A stretch of DNA of 42,446 bases from Bacteroidota bacterium. GTDB lineage: Bacteria > Bacteroidota > Bacteroidia > Chitinophagales > Chitinophagaceae. A model generated the notes under the pieces. That model did no database searches. It saw only the letters and a program-made list of their open reading frames with translations, and was not told where the DNA came from. Where the stretch lies: assembly GCA_005883765.1 (NCBI GenBank), contig VBAQ01000068.1, positions 1 to 42,446 of the forward strand. Direction: 5' to 3'. The translations under genes and the position numbers were made by a program. Every line of letters begins with the position of its first letter. The stretch's first letter is position 1. Below are positions 34,963 to 42,079 of this stretch, piece by piece.

Positions 34963-35361
34963 ATGGTAACAGATACTATAGCAGATTTCTTGACAAGAAT
35001 CCGGAATGCGCAAATGGCCGGGCATCGCATCGTCGAGATACCGGCTTCTAATTTGAAGAAACGCATGACCGAGATATTGTACAACCAGGGCTATATTCTG
35101 AAGTACAAGTTTGAGGATGATAATAAGCAAGGCGTCATCAAGATCGCTTTGAAGTATGATCCGCGCACAAAGCAACCAGCGATTCAGAGCTTGGAGCGCA
35201 TCAGTCGTCCGGGCTTGCGTCAATATGCAGGACCTGCTGACCTGCGTCGAGTGAAGAACGGCCTTGGTGTGGCAATCATATCTACATCAAAAGGTGTGAT
35301 GACTGATAAAGAGGCGAAAGCGCAGAATGTCGGCGGCGAGGTTCTCTGCTTTGTAGCTTAG
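34963..35361 (+). CDS. rpsH: 30S ribosomal protein S8
   Basis: The 132-residue protein starts [35 protein letters not shown] and ends with [23 protein letters not shown] and [11 protein letters not shown], the expected length. S8 binds the central domain of 16S rRNA and represses the spc operon in enterobacteria. Confidence 0.99.
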   Translation: MVTDTIADFLTRIRNAQMAGHRIVEIPASNLKKRMTEILYNQGYILKYKFEDDNKQGVIKIALKYDPRTKQPAIQSLERISRPGLRQYAGPADLRRVKNGLGVAIISTSKGVMTDKEAKAQNVGGEVLCFVA

Positions 35362-35382
35362 GGTAATGATGATAGCCGATCA

Positions 35383-35402
35383 CGTCGCTGGTCAGGGCGA
35401 CG
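35383..35402. repeat. CGTCGC/GCGACG hairpin in the rpsH-rplF spacer
   Basis: A 6-bp stem with an 8-nt loop. It is followed by the short-period TTTTTGATTTTTGACTTTTGAAA ending near the rplF ATG. Confidence 0.65.
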
Positions 35403-35451
35403 AGCAAATGCAAATTGGTTTTTGATTTTTGACTTTTGAAATTTTTAAATT

Positions 35452-36006
35452 ATGTCTCGTATAGGAAGAAAAGCAGTGACAGTTCCCGATGGAGTAACTG
35501 TAATGGTCGCCAATGATAATGTGGTCGTGGTAAAAGGTCCTAAAGGCGAACTGAAGGAGACGATTGATCGTGATATAACGGTGGAAGTAAAAGATGGACT
35601 TGTAAGTTTCTCTCGCCCCACTGACCAGATCCGCCATCGCGCACTACACGGCTTGTACCGGGCTCTTGTTGCTAATATGGTGAAAGGAGTAACACAAGGA
35701 TATAAAAAAAATCTTGAGTTGATCGGAGTAGGTTTTAAGGCATCAAACCAGGGCAACATACTTGACCTTTCTCTTGGCTACTCACACAATATCGTTTTTG
35801 AAGTGCCGAAGGAATTAAAAGTGGCAACGGCGCAGGAGAAAGGACAGAATCCCACCATTTCACTGGAGGGGATCGATCGCCAATTGCTTGGCCAGGTTGC
35901 CGCTAAGATCAGGGGATTGAGAAAGCCTGAGCCGTATAAAGGAAAAGGTGTTCGCTACGTAGGTGAAGTGGTGCGTAAAAAGGCCGGTAAAGCAGCGGGT
36001 AAATAA
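35452..36006 (+). CDS. rplF: 50S ribosomal protein L6
   Basis: The 184-residue protein has two related halves. The first is MSRIGRKAVTVPDGVTVMV with VVVKGPKGEL. The second is IVFEVPKELKV with the rRNA-binding C-terminus IRGLRKPEPYKGKGVRYVGEVVRKKAGK. L6 binds near the sarcin-ricin loop. Confidence 0.99.
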   Translation: MSRIGRKAVTVPDGVTVMVANDNVVVVKGPKGELKETIDRDITVEVKDGLVSFSRPTDQIRHRALHGLYRALVANMVKGVTQGYKKNLELIGVGFKASNQGNILDLSLGYSHNIVFEVPKELKVATAQEKGQNPTISLEGIDRQLLGQVAAKIRGLRKPEPYKGKGVRYVGEVVRKKAGKAAGK

Positions 36007-36009
36007 AAC

Positions 36010-36055
36010 TAGTTGCCGGTTGCCAGCTTCCGGTTGCTGGTAATCGGTTTCCAAA
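36010..36055. repeat. CCGGTTGC words in the rplF-rplR spacer
   Basis: TTGCCGGTTGCCAGC is followed by TTCCGGTTGCTGGTAATCGG: direct repeats of CCGGTTGC with partial pairing between GCCAGC and GCTGGT. They resemble the rpsC-rplP element. Confidence 0.6.
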
Positions 36056-36072
36056 ATAACCAGAGACAAGTT

Positions 36073-36090
36073 CCGAAGGAATAGCTTCGG
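36073..36090. repeat. CCGAAG/CTTCGG inverted repeat (family copy 2)
   Basis: CCGAAG, loop GAATAG, then CTTCGG followed by CAAAA, ending 19 nt before the rplR ATG. It matches the rpsL-rpsG spacer element at 16590-16607. Confidence 0.8.
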
Positions 36091-36109
36091 CAAAACCAGA
36101 AATAAAATT

Positions 36110-36472
36110 ATGAATCCGAAAGTTAAATCGAAGAGACGGCAGAATATTCGCTACAGAATTCGCAGAAGAATCGGTGAGGGTGTAGCAGTGAAACCCCGCC
36201 TGTCGGTCTATAGAAGCAACAATGAAATTTACGTGCAGTTGATCGATGATAGCAAAGGTGAGACCATCGCTTCTGCTTCATCCAAAGACAAAGACGTTGC
36301 TGCGCAGAAAGGCACGAAAATAGAAAAAAGCAAATTGGTGGGTGCTGCAATTGCAAGAAAAGCAACAGAGCTTGGATTAAAGGAAGTGAAGTTTGATCGT
36401 GGTGGATATTTATATCATGGTCGTGTGAAGGCAGTGGCTGATGGAGCAAGAGAAGGAGGGCTTCAATTTTAG
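36110..36472 (+). CDS. rplR: 50S ribosomal protein L18
   Basis: The 120-residue protein has the basic N-terminus KSKRRQNIRYRIRRRIGEG, then RLSVYRSNNEIYVQLIDDSKGETIASASSKDKD and FDRGGYLYHGRVKAVADGAREGGLQF. L18 anchors 5S rRNA in the large subunit together with L5. Confidence 0.99.
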   Translation: MNPKVKSKRRQNIRYRIRRRIGEGVAVKPRLSVYRSNNEIYVQLIDDSKGETIASASSKDKDVAAQKGTKIEKSKLVGAAIARKATELGLKEVKFDRGGYLYHGRVKAVADGAREGGLQF

Positions 36473-36546
36473 TCCCGATAGTTATCGGGATCAGATTGCA
36501 GATTGCGGATTTCTTAAGAATCAATAGGAATGCAAATTCCGAAATC
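36473..36546. repeat. Compound repeat in the rplR-rpsE spacer
   Basis: It starts directly after the rplR stop with TCCCGATAGTTATCGGGA (36473-36490, one G-T wobble). GATTGCAGATTGCGGATTTC-type words (36494-36513) follow and can pair partly with GCAAATTCCGAAATC (36532-36546). The order of parts mirrors that of the rpsQ-rplN spacer. Confidence 0.8.
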
Positions 36547-36573
36547 ATTATTCTAAAATCGTAAATCGAAATA

Positions 36574-37092
36574 ATGGCAAAAGTCAATTTAAACAGAGTA
36601 AAGCTGGGCGACCTCGAACTGAAAGAGAAAGTGGTAGCGATAAATCGTGTAGTGAAAACTACAAAGGGTGGTCGCGCATTTAGTTTCTCTGCGCTTGTAG
36701 TTGTGGGCAATGAGAACGGTGTGGTGGGACATGGTTTGGGCAAGGCAAAGGAAGTGCAGGAAGCAATCACAAAAGGGATAGAGGACGCAAAGAAAAATTT
36801 GATTCGCGTGCCGGTGATGCATGGAACCATTCCTCACGATCAGTGGGCCAAAGAGGGTGCTGCGAAAGTATTGATAAAACCTGCCGCAGCCGGTACCGGT
36901 GTGATCGCCGGAGGCAGCATGCGTGCGGTGTTGGAGAGCGCAGGCGTTCGCAATGTGTTAGCAAAATCATTGGGATCCGCTAACCCGCACAATGTGGTGA
37001 AGGCAACTTTCAAAGCTTTGGCAATGTTGCGTGAACCCATATCGATTGCCAAGACAAGGAATATCGGTTTAAAGAAAGTATTTAATGGATAG
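36574..37092 (+). CDS. rpsE: 30S ribosomal protein S5
   Basis: The 172-residue protein has [55 protein letters not shown], then [46 protein letters not shown]. It is complete. S5 controls decoding fidelity and mRNA entry with S3 and S4. Confidence 0.99.
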   Translation: MAKVNLNRVKLGDLELKEKVVAINRVVKTTKGGRAFSFSALVVVGNENGVVGHGLGKAKEVQEAITKGIEDAKKNLIRVPVMHGTIPHDQWAKEGAAKVLIKPAAAGTGVIAGGSMRAVLESAGVRNVLAKSLGSANPHNVVKATFKALAMLREPISIAKTRNIGLKKVFNG

Positions 37093-37307
37093 TGAACCGC
37101 TGTCGCCGCTTGAGGCGGAGACTTGGTTCGGTTCATACTTCCGTGAATAAAGCTCTTTAATAAGCAAATTGATGATTGTGTAACCAACTTCTGTTCCTTG
37201 ATTGGGCTTTCGTTGCGTCGCACTCTTCAACGCCTGGATAACGATCAACAATTTTAAAATAGATTTCAACCCTGCCCGCCAGCTGGCGGTGGAGATGGAG
37301 AACGCAA
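37093..37307 (+). other. 215-nt spacer between rpsE and rpmD
   Basis: In most bacteria these genes nearly touch. Here the gap holds an inverted repeat GTCGCCGC/GCGGAGAC (7 of 8 paired, about 37102-37122) and the perfect palindrome CCGCCAGCTGGCGG (37276-37289), which ends 18 nt before the rpmD ATG. No credible gene is visible. Confidence 0.5.
37276..37289. repeat. CCGCCAGCTGGCGG palindrome before rpmD
   Basis: A perfect 14-bp palindrome, GC-rich within AT-rich flanks, 18 nt before the rpmD start codon. Confidence 0.85.
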
Positions 37308-37487
37308 ATGAAGAAGATAAAAATAACTTTAGTAAAAAGCCCGATTGACAGGCCGGAGCGTCAGAAGCAAACACTCAAGGCTCTCGGTCTGAATAAAGCA
37401 AATGCGGCTAAAGAAGTGGATGCTACTCCGCAAATACTGGGCATGGTACGCAAAGTGGAACACCTGGTGAAAGTGGAGGAGGTCTAA
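37308..37487 (+). CDS. rpmD: 50S ribosomal protein L30
   Basis: This short gene (59 codons plus stop) starts at ATG 37308 and ends with TAA at 37485. It reads MKKIKITLVKSPIDRPERQK, then TLKALGLNKANAAKEVDATP, then ILGMVRKVEHLVKVEEV. The K-I-x-L-V-x-S-x-I motif and the G-M-V-x-K-V-x-H-L-V ending are those of L30, in its standard position between S5 and L15. Confidence 0.97.
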   Translation: MKKIKITLVKSPIDRPERQKQTLKALGLNKANAAKEVDATPQILGMVRKVEHLVKVEEV

Positions 37488-37559
37488 ATCACAAATAGCA
37501 AATCTCAAATCCCAAATAAGTAAACACCGGTTGGAATTTGGAATTTGATATTTGATTTT
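37486..37559. repeat. CAAAT/ATTTG hairpin in the rpmD-rplO spacer
   Basis: Tandem words ATCACAAATAGCAAATC and TCAAATCCC on the left pair imperfectly with GGAATTTGGAATTTGATATT and TGATTTT on the right. It is close in sequence to the rplE-rpsN element. The right arm is followed by AGCCCCCTTCGGGGTGC, a second small stem. Confidence 0.75.
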
Positions 37560-37606
37560 TTTTTCGCTAGCCCCCTTCGGGGTGCTGAGTGCAAAATCAA
37601 AAACAA

Positions 37607-38056
37607 ATGAAACTACATGAATTAAGGCCTGCGAAGGGCGCAACTCACAAAGAAAAACGGATCGGTCGTGGTGATGGGTCGGGTCATGGAGGCACTTCGA
37701 CAAAAGGCACCAAAGGCCAGCAAAGCCGCACAGGCTATAAAAGAAAAATGGCGCACGAAGGCGGACAGATGCCGATTCAACGTCGTATTCCCAAACGCGG
37801 GTTCAATAATGTTCTTCGTGTTGAATACAAAGTTTTCAATGTAGGACAGATCGACCATTTGAGCGAGACGTACAACATCAAAGAATTTTCGCTGGAGAAT
37901 CTTTATGTCAATGGATTGATAGCGCAAAACGACAGAGTAAAAATTTTAGGCAATGGCGAGATAAAGGCAAAGCTTGCTTTTAAGGTCAATGCTGTCAGTG
38001 GAAAGGCAAAATCAGTGATCGAGGCCGCGGGTGGCACTATTGAGATTGTAAAATGA
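37607..38056 (+). CDS. rplO: 50S ribosomal protein L15
   Basis: ATG 37607 (MKLHELRPAKGATHKEKRIG) gives 149 residues; the frame before it is not conserved. The Gly-rich region GRGDGSGHGGTSTKGTKGQQSRTGYKRK, MPIQRRIPKRGF and the C-terminal KAKLAFKVNAVSGKAKSVIEAAGG cover the family. L15 is a late assembly protein of the 50S subunit. Confidence 0.98.
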   Translation: MKLHELRPAKGATHKEKRIGRGDGSGHGGTSTKGTKGQQSRTGYKRKMAHEGGQMPIQRRIPKRGFNNVLRVEYKVFNVGQIDHLSETYNIKEFSLENLYVNGLIAQNDRVKILGNGEIKAKLAFKVNAVSGKAKSVIEAAGGTIEIVK

Positions 38057-38064
38057 TGTGCAGG

Positions 38065-38113
38065 CAGGGCAGGCCCTGTCTGTCAAATGGTGGAGACAAG
38101 GCATGCCTTGTCT
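38065..38113. repeat. Two palindromes in the rplO-secY spacer
   Basis: CAGGGC/GCCCTG (38065-38078) is followed by the perfect 20-bp palindrome AGACAAGGCATGCCTTGTCT (38094-38113). Both are trailed by CTGTC, so they are probably related copies. Confidence 0.88.
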
Positions 38114-38200
38114 GTCCAGCGATAGATTAAATTTCAGTAAATTGCAAGACTGAGGCTTGGTAACAAAAAATAATTAAGGCTCACAAATCTGTAAACTCTC

Positions 38201-39487
38201 GTGAAGAAATTATTTCAGACACTTAGAAATATCTGGAGCATTGAAGAGCTAAGAGCAAAAATTCTTTATACGCTCTTACTTATCCTGATATATCGCATCG
38301 GTACGCACATCGTGTTACCGGGCATTAATCCGACCACGATGAATGTCGGCACAAATTCTAATAATGGCCTGCTTGGATTGATCGATGCTTTTTCTGGTGG
38401 TGCCTTTAGCCAGGCTTCCATTTTTGCATTGGGCATTATGCCGTACATCTCCGCATCTATTTTTATGCAGTTGATGACGGTGCTCGTTCCCCAATTTCAG
38501 AAAATGCAAAAAGAAGGCGACAGTGGCAGAAAGAAGATCAATCAATATACCCGTTATCTGACAGTAGCAGTCACGGCTGTTCAAGCCTCCGCATATGTTG
38601 CCTACCTGAAACAAATACATGGAGGCAGTCTTTTGCCGGCTTATACAGGCTACTTCTGGTTGTCGACGGTGGTTATCCTTACTGCGGGGACATTGTTTGT
38701 AATGTGGATGGGCGAAAAGATAACAGACAGAGGCCTGGGAAACGGTACATCACTTATCATCATGATCGGAATTCTTGGCCGGCTGCCGAACTCGTTCATC
38801 AATGAGTTTCAGGCCAAATCGACACGGCCCGGATTTATTTTGATCTTCATCATTGAGCTGGCTATACTGATCGGTATCATTCTCGGATGTATCTTGCTTA
38901 TCCAGGGCACAAGGAAAGTCCCTGTGAATTATGCCAAACAAATTGTAGGGAACAGGCAGTTTGGAGGGGCCAGGCAGTTTTTGCCTCTAAAGGTCAACAG
39001 CGCCGGTGTAATGCCTATCATTTTTGCACAGGCTATTATGTTTCTGCCAACGCTATTCAATCTTACAAGTCTCGCCAGCACTGAAACCAAACAAGGGATC
39101 CAGAGAGTTTTTACCGATCACACAAGTGTTTGGTACATGCTGATCTATTCGTTTGTCGTGATCGGGTTTACGTTTTTATACACGGCATTAATATTTAATC
39201 CCAAACAAATAGCAGATAACCTGAAGCAGAATAATGGATTTATTCCCGGTGTGAAGCCCGGACAACCGACAACTGATTTTATCGGTGCTATCATGGATAA
39301 GATCACTTTACCCGGTGCGGTTTTGTTGGCTGTTGTGGGTATTTTACCAGGCATTGCTCAATTGCTGGGCGTGACGCAAGGCTTTTCTACTTTCTTTGGT
39401 GGGACCTCGTTGCTGATTATGGTGGGTGTTATTTTGGATACGCTGCAGCAAATCGATCGAGACACAGTTGTTGATGCGCCAGTATGA
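38201..39487 (+). CDS. secY: Protein translocase subunit SecY
   Basis: SecY forms the protein-conducting channel. The 428-residue protein starts with GTG at 38201 (MKKLFQTLRNIWSIEELRAKILYTLL), the position that matches the family N-terminus; no ATG fits. It has ten predicted membrane segments. The plug region is GLLGLIDAFSGGAFSQASIFALGIMPYISASI. The cytoplasmic loop before TM9 is FNPKQIADNLKQNNGFIPGVKPGQPT. The ending is DTLQQIDRDTVVDAP. It is the last gene before a terminator in this cluster. Confidence 0.98.
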   Translation: MKKLFQTLRNIWSIEELRAKILYTLLLILIYRIGTHIVLPGINPTTMNVGTNSNNGLLGLIDAFSGGAFSQASIFALGIMPYISASIFMQLMTVLVPQFQKMQKEGDSGRKKINQYTRYLTVAVTAVQASAYVAYLKQIHGGSLLPAYTGYFWLSTVVILTAGTLFVMWMGEKITDRGLGNGTSLIIMIGILGRLPNSFINEFQAKSTRPGFILIFIIELAILIGIILGCILLIQGTRKVPVNYAKQIVGNRQFGGARQFLPLKVNSAGVMPIIFAQAIMFLPTLFNLTSLASTETKQGIQRVFTDHTSVWYMLIYSFVVIGFTFLYTALIFNPKQIADNLKQNNGFIPGVKPGQPTTDFIGAIMDKITLPGAVLLAVVGILPGIAQLLGVTQGFSTFFGGTSLLIMVGVILDTLQQIDRDTVVDAPV

Positions 39488-39568
39488 TGGTTTGATGAAG
39501 AGTGGCCGTATACAGGGAAGGCAGACAGCTACTACTGTTCAAATGTAAATTGAATAAAAAATTTTTTT

Positions 39569-39600
39569 AAAAGCCTGGTAAATTTTCACCGGGCTTTTTG
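39569..39600 (+). terminator. Intrinsic terminator after secY
   Basis: AAAGCCTGGT pairs with ACCGGGCTTT (10 bp with one wobble) and is followed by TTG. An upstream run of A and the stem make it bidirectional in appearance. It ends the S10-spc unit here. Confidence 0.85.
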
Positions 39601-39625
39601 TTACCTCTTCCCCTTCCCCTCTCCA

Positions 39626-39643
39626 TCCCGATCGCTATCGGGA
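39626..39643. repeat. TCCCGATCGCTATCGGGA element between secY and map
   Basis: A near-perfect 18-bp palindrome of the TCCCGATA family, with one mismatched central pair, within a C/G-rich stretch that continues to 39675. Confidence 0.85.
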
Positions 39644-39702
39644 GAAAGGGGTGTCATCGCTTGCGATGACGGGGAGAAGTAAATAAATCAGATTTTTGCG
39701 AG

Positions 39703-40521
39703 ATGATCATTTTGAAAAATAAAGAGGAGATCGAATTAATGCGCCAGAGTGCATTGCTGGTTAGTAAAACCCTGTGCGAAGCCGCAAAGATGTTGAGACC
39801 GGGAATTACCTCTTTGACGATCGATAAAATGATCGGGGAATTTATTTATGATCATAAAGCTGTGCCGTCATTTTTAAATTACCGTGGTTATCCTTTTAAT
39901 TCCTGTATATCGGTCAATGACGTGGTCGTGCATGGGTTTCCAAATAATGACGCGCTGAAAGAAGGAGACATCGTGTCGATCGATATCGGCGTGATATTAA
40001 ATGAATGGCACGGAGATCATGCATACACTTTTGCTATCGGCGATCCTGGGGAAGAACTGGCGCAGTTGATACGGGCGACAAAAGAATCTTTGTATAAAGG
40101 CATTGAAAAAGCAGTGGCTGGAAACAGGGTCGGCGATATTTCCTTTGCGATCCAGGAGCACACTGAAAAAAAATATGGCTACGGCGTGGTGCGGGAATTG
40201 GTGGGACATGGAGTGGGAAAAAGCTTGCATGAAGATCCGCAGGTGCCCAACTATGGAAAACGAGGAAGCGGACCAAAGATGAGAGAAGGATTAGTGCTCG
40301 CGATTGAGCCCATGATCAACCTCGGTACAAGAAAAGTTTATACAGAAGAAGATGGCTGGACAGTGCGCACAGAAGATCATAAACCATCTGTCCATTTTGA
40401 ACACGATGTGTGTGTGAAAAAAGGGAAAGCTGATATTTTATCCAATTATGCGCCCATCGAAGCTGCAGAAAAAGCCAACGCAAATTTGTTTTCAGATTAT
40501 TACCGGCAGGTAGTACTTTAG
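39703..40521 (+). CDS. map: Type I methionine aminopeptidase
   Basis: Map removes the initiator methionine from nascent proteins. The 272-residue protein has all ligands of the dinuclear metal site: D94 and D105 (DIVSIDIGVILNEWHGD), H169 (GHGVGKSLHEDP), E202 (AIEPMIN) and E233 (HFEHDV), plus the substrate-site H77 (VVVHGFP) and H176. It usually continues with infA in this phylum; here an M20 peptidase follows after 13 nt. Confidence 0.98.
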   Translation: MIILKNKEEIELMRQSALLVSKTLCEAAKMLRPGITSLTIDKMIGEFIYDHKAVPSFLNYRGYPFNSCISVNDVVVHGFPNNDALKEGDIVSIDIGVILNEWHGDHAYTFAIGDPGEELAQLIRATKESLYKGIEKAVAGNRVGDISFAIQEHTEKKYGYGVVRELVGHGVGKSLHEDPQVPNYGKRGSGPKMREGLVLAIEPMINLGTRKVYTEEDGWTVRTEDHKPSVHFEHDVCVKKGKADILSNYAPIEAAEKANANLFSDYYRQVVL

Positions 40522-40534
40522 GGAAAATAAGAAC

Positions 40535-42061
40535 ATGAGATGTCTCATCCTTGTTATTTCTTTGCTGTTCTCTGCAATAGCGTTTGCTCAAACACAAGAT
40601 CTTGAAAAAATTCATTCTTACAGGGAAAAGAACGAAGCCTCCATCTACAGCGATTTCATTTCTTTTTTGAAAATTCCGAATGTCGCCACCGATACGGTAA
40701 ACATCAGGAAGAACGCCGAATTTCTTGTTCAATTCATGAATGCAAGGCGCATCAGCGATGTTCAGTTGCTCGAGGCCGATGATAAAAATGTGCCGCCCGT
40801 CGTTTATGGAGCGATAAAAGTTCCTGGCGCAACGGAGACAGTTATATTCTATGCCCATTACGACGGACAGCCCGTGAACCCGGCTCTGTGGGCAAATGGC
40901 CTGCATCCTTTCCAACCACAACTAGTGAGCGGAAGGATTGATGAAGAAGGTTCGATCCAAACATCTGTAAATTTTCCCGTGAACGATAATTGGAGGACTT
41001 ATGCAAGGGGTGCATCTGATGATAAGGCCGGTGTGATGGCGATTCTGAATGCCTTCACTGCCATCAAAGAGTCGGGACTAAAATTTCCATACAATATCAA
41101 ATTCTTTTTCGAAGGCGAGGAAGAGCAGGGTTCAACACATCTTCACCAAATCCTTGACAAATACAGATCACAACTGCAATCTGATCTCTGGATCATTTGT
41201 GATGGACCCGTGCATCAATCCGGCAGAAAGCAAATTGTTTTCGGTGCAAGAGGCGATGCACACCTTACACTAAAAGTGTATGGCCCTAAAAACCCATTGC
41301 ACAGCGGGCATTACGGCAACTGGGTCCCTAATCCTGTGATGATCTTGTCGAAATTGCTCGCTTCTATGAAAGATGATAACGGCAGGGTAACGATCAAAGA
41401 TTTTTATAATGATGTCATTCCGCTTTCTGCGACAGAAAAGCAGGCGTTGAAAAATATTCCCGCGGTTGATGAAGACCTAAAAAAGAAAATCGGATTTGCC
41501 AAAGAGGAGATGAACGGCAAGAGTTTAATGGAGAGTATCAATCTTCCTTCATTGAACATAAACGGAATTGAAAGTTCAAATGTTGGTACCATACAAGCCA
41601 ATGTAATTCCCATTTCTGCAACCGCAGTCATTGATCTTCGATTGGTGCTGGGTAACGATTGGAAAAGACAACAGCAGAAAGTCATCGATCATATCATCAA
41701 ACAGGGATTTTATGTAACGGAGAATGAACCGACCGACGAAGAAAGAAGCAGCCATCCAAAAATTGTCCAGGTGAAAAGAGGGATGGGTGATAACGCCGAG
41801 CGCACTTCCATGGATTGGCCGGGGGCAAAATCTGTTGTAGCTGCAGTTCAACAAACAACGAAAGATCGGGTATTGCAAGTGCCCACTTTGGGAGGAAGTT
41901 TGCCACTGGAAGATTTTGTAAAGGTACTTAACGCAAAATTTTTAATTATTCCCATTGCCAACTATGATAATAATCAGCATGCGGAAAATGAGAATATCAA
42001 ACTCAGAAATTTTTGGGAGGGAATTGACATGATGGCGGCGATCATGCTGATGAAGTTCTAG
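40535..42061 (+). CDS. Secreted M20-family metallopeptidase
   Basis: The 508-residue protein has a signal peptide (CLILVISLLFSAIAFAQ, cleavage near residue 19), so it acts outside the cytoplasm. M20 metal-site motifs are YAHYDGQPV (H108), GASDDKAG (D162 region) and FFEGEEEQGS (catalytic Glu then metal Glu near 194-195). The dimerisation domain follows (GARGDAHLTLKVYGP, HSGHYGNWVPNPV), and the C-terminal part has TLGGSLPLEDF and NQHAENENIKLRNF. It resembles dipeptidase/carboxypeptidase-like M20 members; the substrate is open. It lies 13 nt after map and is probably co-transcribed. Confidence 0.94.
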   Translation: MRCLILVISLLFSAIAFAQTQDLEKIHSYREKNEASIYSDFISFLKIPNVATDTVNIRKNAEFLVQFMNARRISDVQLLEADDKNVPPVVYGAIKVPGATETVIFYAHYDGQPVNPALWANGLHPFQPQLVSGRIDEEGSIQTSVNFPVNDNWRTYARGASDDKAGVMAILNAFTAIKESGLKFPYNIKFFFEGEEEQGSTHLHQILDKYRSQLQSDLWIICDGPVHQSGRKQIVFGARGDAHLTLKVYGPKNPLHSGHYGNWVPNPVMILSKLLASMKDDNGRVTIKDFYNDVIPLSATEKQALKNIPAVDEDLKKKIGFAKEEMNGKSLMESINLPSLNINGIESSNVGTIQANVIPISATAVIDLRLVLGNDWKRQQQKVIDHIIKQGFYVTENEPTDEERSSHPKIVQVKRGMGDNAERTSMDWPGAKSVVAAVQQTTKDRVLQVPTLGGSLPLEDFVKVLNAKFLIIPIANYDNNQHAENENIKLRNFWEGIDMMAAIMLMKF

Positions 42062-42079
42062 AGTCGCACCGGGTCCTAA

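Noticed and set aside
36123-36830. 235-codon minus-strand frame across rplR and rpsE
   Set aside because: It covers two conserved ribosomal genes in antisense and the repeat between them; no plausible motif.
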